From the NCBI GenBank assembly GCA_013368325.1, contig JAACJK010000002.1:1364001-1428000 (forward strand): a DNA stretch of 64,000 nucleotides. The letters run 5' to 3'. Positions 36,111-47,211 of the stretch are shown here, in pieces (within the stretch, counting starts at the first letter, position 1; every line of letters begins with the position of its first letter). The DNA is from Ephemerocybe angulata (Eukaryota; Basidiomycota; Agaricomycetes; Agaricales; Psathyrellaceae). A program made the translations under genes and the position numbers. The notes beneath the pieces were generated by a model that had not been told where the DNA came from, ran no database searches, and worked only from the letters and a program-made list of their open reading frames with translations.

Positions 36111-37199
36111 CACATAGCATTTCCATGCCCCTCCCTTTCGCATCCGCCCCCTGTGGGGTTCAAATATTCCAGTTTGGTCCGGCACAACAGATGCCACCCG
36201 GAGTATGTTCCCCTCCACGCTTCTTCCACCCTACAAAAATATCGATGGAGTGTCAATAACCGCGAGTTGGGACTGAAAAGCTGACTAGAGTAGGCTTATG
36301 GGAGCTGCAGTCGCTGAATGGAAGGTGAAGCGGCTAAGGTGAGAGCTTGTTCATCCTGGAATTCTGGATGTAGGCGTCGCTGGTGTTAGAGGGAGTGTGA
36401 CTGTATGTTTGGGACAAATTTGACTCTCCTGACCCTGACATATTCACCTGGCTTTTATACGGACGGTCTGCCTCTGGGTCGACCGTCAGGCTGCGTATCT
36501 AGCTAGCAAATCACACAGACGCCGACCTATAGAGCCGCCCCAGTACCACCCTCAAGCGTGGTATAAATGAATAGTGGATGATACAATTCACACTGATGTC
36601 TACCAAGATATACCATAATGGTAGTATAGTTTTGCCAATATCTAGAGGTCGGTTAATTCGGATAAAGCTCAGCGAAGCTGGTCGGTCGCGACCCCCATCC
36701 CTCCGCGGCAGGCAAACCGGCATCCACGGCGACAAATAGTAACAGCGTGTCATAAGACCATACATATTACCAGTAGTAGCCCACGCCTTGGACTTACTCA
36801 TTGGCAGGGCCATGTATACAGATAACCACCTCCAGCGCGCCGCGCCCTCGGATATGTCCAACCAGAAATTCCAGAAATTCCATGGCGAGTGGTATTCGAA
36901 ACGAAACGAGAATGCTAACCGGCTTTAGGTATTCACCACTCGAATTGAAGACTCGACTCTCTTGCACTCGGGGTAGAAGAGGTCCCACAAGACCCAGAAA
37001 TACATACAAAGTCCCGCAGCGGGTAAGCGCCGCCCCTATCTCCAAACAAGCGCCCAACTCCGAAGACACTGCGGACGAGCTAGCTGGTGTACCACGACGC
37101 CAACGCACCACAACACCCCAAACACCCATACTTTATACTCATGAAAAGATCGTGTTCATGAAAGACGACAAGAGCGGGAAGGCTAACATAGAACACTTG
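36111..37199. other. Intergenic between family-A copies 2 and 3
   Basis: Open frames here (for example 36801-37352 plus) have no domain, no conserved partner in the window and biased composition. No gene is supported. Confidence 0.4.
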
Positions 37200-38732
37200 A
37201 GAAAATCAGGCTGCGGAGGAGAAGAAGGATATCCGCACATCGACGACGATCACGGACGATCCACGGAGCCCTTGATACCTTTCCTTGGACGGCGAAACCA
37301 TCAATCGTACGTCGCACATCGACCACCTTGTGCACCAACACACATCCCGTAATACTGTAACATAGCCGGTACCGAAAAGGGAGGGAGTGGAAAGACACTG
37401 GAGAGAGACGCCATAGCAGCCCACGACCGACAAACCGCCACCAAAAGAGCGTCGAGACAGTGGCGGGCACGCGCGCGGGCACAAGAGTAGAGTGTACACC
37501 ACCCACTCCAAGCCTCGAACGTGATGCCCGTGTCCGTGCCTGGACGCACCGAGGCGGCGGTTGTGTGCATGGATCGAGTGAATGAATGAACCAGCTTGAA
37601 GATATACATAGACAGAGACAAGCACGAACTTGAGGGAGGGGGCCCAAATCCCGAAATCTAGGTAGAGCGAGGGGAGGTCGAAGGACCGAGCGAACGAACG
37701 AACAAACGAAACGGTGAACGAACGATCAAGCATGAGCTATCCTTGGAGGAAGATGGCACCAGCGGCACCAGCAAAGCAATGGGCGCCACATAGAGAAAGA
37801 CCTGGGACGCACAAGCACGGCCGGAGGCGGACCACCGCCATCCGCACCAAGAGCTAACGAGACTCCTCAGATCGTCGGGTGGCGCGCGACGCTGTCGTTG
37901 GGTGTCGCAGGGTCTCGAGAGAGTGAGGATTGTATGTACGTCGTACGCCATATTCAAGCATCCATCCATCCGAGCCGCCGCCCCAGTCGCAAGCTCTTAC
38001 CACAACGAAGCCTGCGCCCTACGGAACGCTCATCAGCGTTCGTTCAGACGCAAGGTCGAGCGCGGAGCAGTAGAGGGGCGGGCGGAGGACGTTGGGAGCT
38101 CGACGAGTAAGTAGATGATTGCGACGTGTGCTGGGGATTCGTGTGATCACAGAGGCAGGCAGGGCGGGCACCTCCGTACGTACGTCACATTTCAAGATCC
38201 ATCCTCCGAGCCGCCGCCCCCGCCTATGGTGCATCACGAAGCCTTCGCCCTACAGGACGCTCACCATAGCGTTCCTACAGGCACAAGGTCGAGCGCGGAT
38301 GTGTAGAGGGGCGGCGGCGGACGGGTAGAGCTCGAGAACGGTGGGCGTGTTTTGTGCTGGGGCGTGTGCAGAATCCTCGGTGTAATCAAGCGCATGGTGC
38401 GAGGATGGCTGGAAACCGCGAGGCGCGGGGATAGCGCGGGGGGATCGTGAATGGCGCACGAATACATGCTCTCGCGCTCGAGGGCCACTCACTATATTGC
38501 GTCTGTCTCTATTTGGACTGGCGATCGCCAGCGAGGGGACGAGCACGATGGTGGTGGTCGAGAACAAGAGGCTCGCGGAAGGAAGGAAAGGATGGATGGG
38601 ACTCATGGGAGGAAGCGTCGATTGATCGATCGATTGATTGATCCCACCCCACGTGTCCGGGCGCTTGGCAACCCCATGACAGGCGCTCGTCTCCACACAA
38701 CCCTTCCCTCTCTTCCTCTTCTCCACTCCAAT
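37200..38732 (+). repeat. Family-A repeat, copy 3 (short)
   Basis: Carries one cacccactcc module (near 37501), one gatcgtcgggtggcgcgcga module (near 37870), two gaggggcgg modules (near 38072 and 38306) and the terminal cacgtgtccgggcgcttggc block near 38649. It ends at ctccactccaattc (about 38733), exactly where the GLTP remnant begins. Confidence 0.75.
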
Positions 38733-39434
38733 TCAATTAGCGAGTTCCTTGAGAAAGGGGGTTATGGGAGTCTGATACGGCTGCGCTGAGAACGACAGAC
38801 CTTTACATTTGTCTATTAGAGAATATGCTTGTGACTCGAATTCCAGGCTACGCACGATTCACGAAGGTGTTTACATCTCTGGACCTCTTTATCTTCTTTC
38901 GAGTGAGAAAGGTCTGCGCGTACATAGGTAACAAACGGCTCGACCTCTTTCTTCCACGCGGAGCCACGAGGGAAAGTAGAATTGGTTCCGCTACTATCCA
39001 CCTCTAAGCACGACATTGGCACACGGCGCCATACACACGCGCAGTGTGCTCTTTTCCAACGCACAAACGTATCAGCTCTCTGTGCCGAGTCTTCGCACTT
39101 ACCCAGACACCATAAGTAATTCAACCCTCCCCCTCATTCCATAATCCGCTAAGCGACGAGAATAGGGAATACCATTATCGGCATGGCGAGACGAATCCCA
39201 CTAACACAGACCTGGCTATAGGTGAGTACAGGAATATGCTTGACGGGTGAATACCAGGAGTGCGACGACTTGGCGGAGATCATGGATTATCGAGCCTTGC
39301 CGGAGTGAGCTGAATGACTAGCCGCTCAAGGGCGTCTATCCAGGTTTGTCACGTCAAGCTCCCGTATTAGCACGTGCCTATCCGTTGTACTGTACTAGTT
39401 ATGGTGATTGGAGTATGAAGTCAGGAACATAGCG
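38733..39434 (+). pseudogene. GLTP 3'-end remnant and its downstream DNA
   Basis: aattagcgagttccttgaga followed by ttatgggag..tctgatacgg matches the last codons of the GLTP genes, and the next 270 bases match the GLTP copy 1 3' region (21567-21850). Bases 39058-39434 then match 22878-23178, with an insertion. Only the last dozen codons of GLTP remain; everything upstream is replaced by family-A copy 3. The remnant keeps orientation but lost the final Arg codon by a deletion. Confidence 0.75.
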
Positions 39435-39642
39435 CTAGAAACCCACTACTAACGTAGCGGGAATAACGCCAATTATGGGGGTTCGGCAAATGACCGCAGT
39501 GTTATCGATTCTGATGTATCATCAGAGCTGACTCTCCTGTTCATATGAACTAATAAATAACATAAACCAAAGACCTAGAAAGAACTCCGTATAACTAGTG
39601 GAAAGGGGGACATTGACGCCGCACGCTCAACGACGCGTTCCA

Positions 39643-40044
39643 CTAGTGCTCCATGTGGATACCTTCCTTCGGACACGCCTTGCCTTTCTCCTAGAAACAG
39701 CTGAGGGTCAGCAGTGAGTCCGAGCATATAGTGAGTGTACAACGCACATTTGGACCGATATCCAGGTGGCATTTGACGCACACGAAGAGGACTTTACCAC
39801 GCCTTTCGAGGCGGTCGCTGAGCTCGTCGATCAGTTCGCGGGTGGTGAGGTCGGAGAGGAGCGCGCGAGTGCTGAGCTCATCGATATATTCACGGGCTTG
39901 GAGCGACTATGTATGACCTTTAAGTGAGGATCATTGTACACAATGGGATACGCTTACTGTGTCATATTCACCACCCGAGTATGCCATGGCAGTGGAAACA
40001 AGGGAGAGGGCGACGGCAAGGCCAGCGGGAATAGAGAAGCGCAT
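39643..40044 (-). CDS. Small secreted protein 2 with C-C-C-H tail (SSP2)
   Basis: Three exons on the minus strand (40044-39958, 39906-39748, 39690-39643), with introns of 51 and 57 bases, give 97 residues. MRFSIPAGLAVALSLVSTAM is a clear signal peptide ending AMA. YIDELSTRALLSDLTTREL and IDELSDRLERRGK follow; the LERRG end may be a Kex2-type cleavage site. The tail is FVCVKCHLDIGPN joined to EKGKACPKEGIHMEH, giving C-x2-C-x12-C-x5-H. The architecture and intron phases match SSP1. The last 65 bases downstream of the stop (39565-39641) match 28480-28555. A secreted effector-like or signalling role is possible but not shown; the zinc-binding idea is inferred from spacing. Confidence 0.65.
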
Positions 40045-41293
40045 TGTTATTTGTAGGGAGATGGATGTAAAGGCTGTTGGGGCGTGATGCTTTGAAGTTT
40101 AATAAAAGTAGGGCTGAGAAAGCTAGGCTTGGAAGGCTGAGAAAGGTAGGAAGGGTGAGGATGGAGTTGGAATGCAAGAGGGCAGTACTATTTATCCTGT
40201 TCGAGAACTGTTGGGGGACCGTTGATTGCGAGTTCGATAGGTGACCCTCTCGAGTCCGCACTCCATTTTTGGTGCAAATCGCCATTATCACGGCACAGGC
40301 CGGGAGGAACGGTCAAGGATAAGTGGAAGGTGACTCCGTGGGAAATAGGGTAACAGTTGGAAATAGCACAACCCGTGAGGGTGAGAAACGTGCAAGTACT
40401 GTGGTGAGACCACACTTTCGAAGATTGTGAATTAGGTGAATTCAATTTAAAGGCAACAGCTGTTTCGACGTCGAGCATATATAGAGCTTTATTATCTACG
40501 AAAAGGCAAGTTATGGCTACCTAAGCACTACAAGAGCTAAGGTACAGTTTATTAGGCCCAGCAAAGTAGTAGTTGCTCTTAACATGGCTTTCAGGTATAT
40601 TCGGTGAGGTAGCGGCATGGCCTCTAGATTTGATGGCACCTGGTGCGGATTTTCCCGGAGATTGGGACTCGAATATATCCCATTCAAGTTTGCAATGCGC
40701 CAAGCTGGGAAAGTATCCACAGTAAATACTCCAGAGCTCCACAGCCAGAGGTTTGATTATATTCTGACTACGGGCGCGGGAAACTATAAGTAGTCTGACC
40801 GCAGTCGCGATTGCGGTCTGACCGCGGGTTGAGTGAAGGTAGCCTGTAAAATAGCAACCGTAATGACCGGGGATGCCCGTAGTGAGGAACCATTCATGCT
40901 TCAATAGGGGAATTCAAAGTAAACGTAACAGCTGTTTCGAAACCACGATTTTGTTTGCTCTGAAACAAAGGACCCTGAAGACAAGTAATCCAGACTTACT
41001 ATTTACGTTGTACTGCGCTATTCCTGTGTGTTAAAAACATCCCTTCTAGAAGATTTCCTTTGGGAGATGGAAGGCGCTGCCAGGAGGTGCGCCGGGGGCG
41101 CCGACCGCGCCAGGACCGTGGCTTGCGCAGCGCCGGTGGTGGGGTCAATATCGTCATTTCTACGCATTGGGTTTCTGACAAGCATTCGGAGGCAGCGACC
41201 ACACAAGTATTAAGATACTCAGGATTCACAGGTGCAAATGCAGTGATGTTCTACCTAAGAGTACGGAAATTAGATGAGGTCCTTTAGGAAAGG
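40045..41293. other. Intergenic with a 470-bp-spaced direct repeat
   Basis: The phrase gaattcaa..taaa..g.aacagctgtttcga occurs near 40437 and 40908, about 470 bases apart, and could mark ends of a small element or a tandem duplication. No gene is supported, although a Cys-rich frame (40188-40478, minus) overlaps the SSP2 promoter. Confidence 0.45.
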
Positions 41294-41524
41294 TCAAACG
41301 GGGTACCTCACTCGTATATATGACCCATTGCGAGCCTTGAAGTAGAGAAGGGCCGTCCAGTAGTTTGACTTGTCCTCTTTGAACCGGCAGGTAGTGCAAG
41401 TGGACGCCTTGGCGAGGTCGACATTCGGACCCATGGTAATGTCAAACCCATTCTGGAATTTTCTTAATCTTAACGGGCCCTTAACTGCTGCGCACATCGC
41501 GCTAATCCAGGGAACTTTATTCAT
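41294..41524 (-). pseudogene. DUF1996 domain fragment 2
   Basis: The minus-strand frame reads FQNGFDITMGPNVDLAKAST, CTTCRFKEDKSNYWTALLYF, KARNGSYIRV, the DUF1996 N-terminal signature with both Cys of the CTTC motif. It stops after RVRYPV where the domain should continue. The sequence upstream of QNGFD is unrelated, so only one exon-sized block remains. It is a sister of the fragment at 28559-28786 and looks closer to the family consensus. Confidence 0.65.
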
Positions 41525-41877
41525 GTTCGACTCATTTCACTCGCTTGGGAGTTCCGTGTGGCATGTGCGGAGCTAATCGTGAAGGACGCCACCGCGTCCT
41601 GGAACGCCGTGTGTGTCGAACATGAGTCGGGAGCTTCCTTGACGAATGTCTTGTGTTGGGTAAATTTGAGGAGGGCAAGGAACATTTGGGTTTGAATGGG
41701 GAATTTGGGGTGGTCCGGACTGAGTCCGCGTTTTGCTTCAGGGTTCCTCTGCATTTGGTCCTTATGACGCATAAGCCATACCTCGAAAGCATCCTCCGAG
41801 TCCCCCGACATATCTGGGGATATCTGACGGCTGAGCTCTGCCAGTGGAGCTATGCCCCTGCAGAGCCTAGCCACCAA
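41525..41877 (-). other. Open frame fused to a piece of the 200-residue gene
   Basis: The minus-strand frame begins with about 60 bases shared with 29760-29820, then runs on as GDSEDAFEVWLMRHKDQMQR and FPIQTQMFLALLKFTQHKTF to a stop, about 115 codons. The second part looks protein-like but I do not recognise it. There is no ATG at its start. It could be a captured gene fragment, given the Helitron-like end just downstream. Confidence 0.35.
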
Positions 41878-41974
41878 TTTCAGCAGATATTACAAGCATA
41901 TTGGATAAATTAGATTTACTGAGCTCCAGTCTCTGAAGCACGGGGCCACGCTGCCAAGCTATTGACCCTTGGAT

Positions 41975-42000
41975 CCGTGCGAAGCACGGGTTCATTCTAG
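41975..42000 (+). mobile_element. Helitron-like 3' terminus
   Basis: CCGTGC-GAA-GCACGG forms a 6-bp hairpin, followed seven bases later by CTAG (41997-42000) and then T. This matches the classical Helitron end: a short GC-rich hairpin shortly before CTRR, inserted between A and T. The 5' end (TC after an A) was not located with confidence. No Rep/helicase gene is present, so the element would be non-autonomous. It abuts family-A copy 4. Confidence 0.5.
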
Positions 42001-44596
42001 TCTAACTGTAAAACAGACGGCGCCTACTACGACACCGCAAAGCGGTTCCCACCTCCCCACACTATGTCCTACCTAAAACTAGTCTTAGATGCCAATGGGT
42101 GCTGTGCGCACCAACGGGTAGCAAGTGCTTAATAACCGCATGTTTACAGCCCTCTTAAGTCTTCTACTAATATAGCGCCCAATTCTAGGCGTCGCACCAA
42201 TTAGATCCCTTTCCGAACTACGAACACGTAAATACAACCCGCGCAATACACATACAAGCTGACTTCTCGTTCTACCGACAGTTTATCATTAGAATAAAGT
42301 CCACCCACGACCGCGCTGGTATTTCAAAAACACGTCGATCAACGGTCCAAGGTCATCGGTCTATCAAATAGCCAGAGCGACTTCAATGCAATGCTACAGT
42401 ACCTACCGCGCGCCAAACCCCAGCGTGATAGATAGATATACAAGTGAAAGGAGATCGTGTGACATATAGATTATGGAAGAGAGAAGGCGAACGTCCATAG
42501 AAGAGGCGGAGAAACGAAGCGCATCGAGCGTAGTAGAAGAACGAACGTGCGGACTCACATTGACGGCGGTCACGGACGATCCCCGATACACTCGACACCT
42601 TGTAAGGAACCATCCATCCATCGTGCAGCGCACATCAGTTGGATCGAGCATATGCAGATATGGAAATACCTCAAGATGGGACAGAGAGAGAGACAACACT
42701 CCAAACACTCCAAACCCACCAAAGGAGCGTCCATGGCAAGACAGCTGTACAACACCCGTCGGCACAAGAGTAGAATGCACACCACCCACTCCAAGCACCG
42801 AACGTGATACCCAGCTTCCGTACCTGGACGCACCCAGGCGGCAGTTACGTGTATGAAAGGCGAGCGGAGGGAGGCCCTGGGGGTGAACGAGCGACTCAAA
42901 TGCACGAGCGAAAGAACACATTTCACCAGTATAAGATACGAGGGGATGAGCGAACAAGCAAACGGGACAAAGAAAGAAAAGCGAGACAGACGCAATCAGG
43001 CCGCACAAACCCCCACCGAAGGAGCGTCCTGTACGAAATAGCGGGCGACAAGCGCCAACGCATGAGTAGAGTGTACAACACCCACTCCAAGCGTCGAACG
43101 TGATGCCCCGTGTCCGTGCCTGGACGCACCCAGGCGGGGGTTGTGCTGCATCGAGCGAGTGAACGAACGAACCGACTTGAAGAAATATCCATAGCCGAAC
43201 TCGAACTCGGGGCAGAAGAAAGAAAGGATGGTGTGGACTCTCGAATTCCAGCACTCCCGAAGTAACGAGGGAGCCATGATGGACCGAAGAGACGCGCAAG
43301 CGGATCCCCGCCGCCGCACCACCAGCAAATGAGACACCCTAGATCTCCACATGGCGCGCGACGCTGTCGCTGCATGCCTTTTCCCCAAGAATACCGGAGG
43401 ACACGGGAAGGGCCACCCACCCAACGAACAACAACAAAAAACCACAACGTCCATCCAACCTACATACATCCTACTCCCACCGAAAGAGCATACCATCGCA
43501 ATGCTGCAGTACACAATCTGGCACAGAAGCAGAGTGCACAGCACCCACCCCAGCACCGAACGTGGTATGCCGCATATCGAACGGGACGCGCTGCGGGCGA
43601 AGCTTTGGTTGTAGGAGCGAAGGGACGGACGGACGGAAGAAAGAACGAATGGACGAGCGAGGGAAGAAGAATCGAACGACGGAACACCCCCCAATCCAAC
43701 CGTTCAACCTCACAGACGACAGGACCAACCCAACGAGGAAGCAGAAGGGCGCCACACAACAGATCTGATAGTACACGCGCAAGCGCAAGCGGAGGCGCAT
43801 CCCGCCTTCCGCACCAAGAGCTCGCGAGACTCCCCAGATCGTCGGGTGGCGCGCGACGCTGTCGTTCGGTGTCTTTCCCTCGGGAAGGAAGAGGAAAGAT
43901 TAGGATTATTGTACATACGTCCGCCATCTATCAAGCATCCATCCATCCGAGCCGCCCACACGAGGCCTCCACTCTACAGAACACTTATCGTAGCGTCCTT
44001 ACAGGCGCAGAGTCGAGCGCGGGGAGATGGAGGGGCGGGCGGAGGACGGTTGGAGCTCGAGCGACGACGAGGATGGTGCTTCCCCGTCCTCAGGACGGAA
44101 GTAAGGGCATATTGTGTAGAATCCTCGGTGTAATCAAGCGCATGGTGCAGGGATGGCTGGCGCGAGGCGCGGGGATAGCGCGCAGAGGGTCGGCGAATGG
44201 TCGGCTGGGCACCTTCTCTCCGTGTCTCTACACTCAGCTACTATGGCGTCTACGTCGCCCTACTTATGGCTGAGGAGGATCGCCAGGGAGAGAACGAGCA
44301 CGATGGTGGTGGTGGAGAAGAACAAGAGAGGATGCTCGCGGAAGGAAAGGATGGATGCATGGAAGCAGGGCTGATTGATCGATCGATCGATTGATGCACC
44401 CCACGTGTCCGGGCGCTTGGCAACCCCATGACAGGCGGTCTCCACACTCCTTCCCTCTCTTCCTCTTCTCTTCTCCACTTCCTGCCCCTCCCTATCGTGC
44501 GCTGAGCGTTGAGCGCCCGGCAGCGCTCACCCGCTCTTTTCGTCCTCAATACGCGAAGAATTCGAAGCCTAGGCATCGTGCCTAGTGGGAAGCACA
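42001..44596 (+). repeat. Family-A repeat, copy 4
   Basis: Starts TCTAACTGTAAAA, shared with copy 5 at 47225, and stays colinear with copy 5 through the 5' third. The cacccactcc module lies near 42784 and 43079 and its cacccacccc variant near 43543; gatcgtcgggtggcgcgcga is near 43838. The gatcgatcgatcgattgatg and cacgtgtccgggcgcttggc block is at about 44377-44425. The copy ends after the hairpin CTAGGCATCGTGCCTAG (44569-44585) and tgggaagcaca. No transposase or reverse transcriptase motif is visible on either strand. Confidence 0.8.
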
Positions 44597-44792
44597 AGGA
44601 AGGCGTGTGCAGCGTGCGTGCAGGCGTGAAGGGATTGACTGATGGATGGACTTGTATATGAATGTTTTACTCGCAATGCTGCCGAACAATCTTCAACAAC
44701 ACGTTGCCCGTTGCCCTCTCCCTCTTCCGTCAGGGTGCAAGCATCTAAAAGTGGCGGAATGTAATAAGCGCCCAATCTGACGCCCACAAAGG

Positions 44793-44810
44793 CACGGGAC
44801 CAGGCCCGTG
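44793..44810. promoter_or_regulatory. Conserved palindrome upstream of BTB3
   Basis: CACGGGACCAGGCCCGTG, identical to the element before BTB2, lies 105 bases before the BTB3 ATG, in a block of shared promoter sequence that starts near 44752. Confidence 0.4.
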
Positions 44811-44914
44811 ACATCTTCAAAATCGATAACGATCAAACATCGCGAGCTCCCTCTTCCCATCCTTGTTCTTCAACCAGAACATACGTCCCCTAAACTAAAG
44901 TCTCCCTGCCCATA

Positions 44915-45898
44915 ATGCCCGCTGAACAGACGACAGACCAGCTTGCTGCGACGACATCAGCAGGTCGAGTGGATGAGTTCTACTGGGACACTGTCGTCTT
45001 CAAGGTCGCGTAACGTGATTCTATCTCATGATATCATCACTGAAATGGGGATTTCAGGTTGAGAACTCCCTGTTCAAAGTCCCTCGAGAGCGATTCATAG
45101 CGCAATCGGAAGTGTTTTCTGGGATGTTTCAACTCGTTCCCGGCGATGGACATGAGAGCGTAGAGGGTGGGAGTGATGACAACCCCATTGTTTTGGAGGG
45201 TTACAAAGCAGACGATTTCATTGCACTTCTGAAAGCCCTATACCCAGGGTACGTGCTGATTTGTGTCAATGTCCTACTCGTCCCTTGTGACTTACCATTC
45301 GTCTCTACTTATTTCATGGCCATAGGACTTCGGAGGTAAACGGAGCCGGGGGCCCCCGTACCAAAGACGAAATGATAAGTGCCTTGAAGCTATCGACTAT
45401 ATGGGAGATGAAAAAGGTTTGGTACCCTTCCTTCACAGGGTAAGATGGCTTCTTGACACTCGCCCTCTCTCGCCGCTCTAGATTCGTAAATACGCGGTGT
45501 ACAGCCTCTCACACTCATTTGTGAGTGGCATCTTGAGCCCGGTCGAAAAGATTACTCTGGCTCGCGAACATCGGGTCTCAAAGTGGTTCATCCAAGGTCT
45601 CACATCCCTCGTCGAGGACAACCTGAAGCTATCACTCGACGAGTTGGAAGCTTCCGTCGGACTCCGAACCGCATACCGCATTCTTGGAATCAAACACGAG
45701 CACTGCAGTAGCTGTAGGAAGAATGTCAAAATCCCGGTACGCGGCGCTGTCTTTCAAAAGTCAATCCGCGACGCCTTCGAGGTTGAGATAAACGAGATGG
45801 TGGAGGACGAGAGGCGGTACGACTCGGAGGTGGGGTACGATTCAGCTTCACAGGTGGGGAGCGATTCAGAGGTGGAGTACACTGATGCTAGTTCTTAA
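44915..45898 (+). CDS. BTB/POZ domain protein (copy 3)
   Basis: Four exons (44915-45004, 45058-45248, 45326-45416, 45482-45898) give an open frame of about 262 residues: MPAEQTTDQLAATTSAGRVD, FKVPRERFIAQSEVFSGMF, IVLEGYKADDFIALLKALYP, MISALKLSTIWEMKK, LSPVEKITLAREHRVSKWFI, SVGLRTAYRILGIKHEHCSS with a CSSC pair, then an acidic Ser/Asp-rich tail. It is the closest paralogue of BTB2 and shares its promoter block. Introns 1 and 3 use unusual donors (GTCGCG, GTTTGG). The BTB fold suggests a dimerisation or ligase-adaptor role; the partner is unknown. Confidence 0.85.
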
Positions 45899-47211
45899 AG
45901 AAATCCCAGATGTGTATTTGTACACATTCCGACCGACCATACTCTCTCACTTTGTGCAGCCATGCCCGTGTTTTATTTGCGCATTGAGCTTAGTGGCCCG
46001 TCGTCTGCGATACTCAGGCTATACACCAATAGAGCCACCAGGTGGAGTAGTCCAAACTCCAGGCGCGTGTCTAGGTGGGCAGGCTTGGGAACACATCGAG
46101 CAAGTCAAGGGGGAAGCAAGCTCAATGTCCATTCGTATAGAGTTAACCCAGAGGACACAATCCACCATATTGTGAGTGTGAAGGCGCGATTCTGCGTGAA
46201 TCATCTATTAATATGATCGGACTGAAGATTTTCGAACCTTTTCATGGTGGGAGAACACCGGCCTGTGATAGGGTAAGCTACAACTCGCCGCTGCCTGTCA
46301 TTGAACGCATATTGAGTCATATAGCACGATATCTGTTGAACTCGGGCATGGAAGGTGGGACAAGATCACCGGAGCAAAGCGAGGCTAGATCTTGTTTGTA
46401 TTATTTATCATATCCTGTATTCCTACGGCGATCCATGTGAGGCTTTAAAAACGGATGCCTTACTCCCCATTGTCGCATCCTCGCTGTTTGTGCTAGATGT
46501 ATAGTTAATACCTCCCGGATGGGACCTGGGTACCTGCATATCCGATAGAATTCTCCTTCGCTAGTAGTATCACTGCTCGACTCAGGAAAGCGCGCGCCAT
46601 ACCATCGTTCCGTCCTTTCCGTTCAAACACACTCTCCCTCATCGCACTACACGTATAGTATGGCAGATACATGACCATGACCGTACCACATCACCTCATT
46701 AGCAAGAAGTACATAGATTGTTCACCTTCGCCCATCTCGACCAGACTGATAGACGCCCACTTTAAAGTTCCCGACGACATCGCACCCAACCCCACCCTTC
46801 GCCCCATCCAACGTACACCCAATGTACACTACTGCGACACCCCACGGACAGAAATGATAGACAGATAGATGCTCAGATAGCATTGATTCACCCAATCCCA
46901 GCCTACTCAATCCACTCATGACTATAATGGTAGGGCTTTACGGGCTGGGATTGGGACTCGGGAGTCGGAAGTGCTTATCGCCTGTTGGTAGGGCATGGCG
47001 AAGAACACTGGTTCAATTCACTACCCACCACGCGAAACCGACCTTGGAAAATACACACACACAGGCGGTCGTCTCCACACAACTCCTTCCCTCCCTCTCT
47101 CTTCCTCTTCTCCACTCCAATTCTCCCCGCTCGTGAACCTGAGCAGGCGCTAAGAAGAGAGTTGTTCGAGATGACCTGCCATGTGTGATGTGGGTGAGCA
47201 AAGCTTATCTC
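45899..47211. other. Intergenic with inverted segment and a family-A 3' fragment
   Basis: Contains the inverted mate of 14150-14430 at 46700-46995. At about 47057-47125 the phrases aggcggtcgtctccacacaa and cttcctcttctccactccaa match only the 3' end of family A. No gene is supported. Confidence 0.55.
46700..46995 (-). repeat. Segment inverted relative to 14150-14430
   Basis: Reverse complement of the segment downstream of BTB1; here it lies 800 bases downstream of BTB3 rather than 250, so extra DNA separates it from the gene. Confidence 0.7.

Noticed and set aside
40188..40478. Cys-rich 96-codon minus-strand frame upstream of SSP2
   Set aside because: It overlaps the SSP2 promoter, lacks a signal peptide and has no partner near SSP1.
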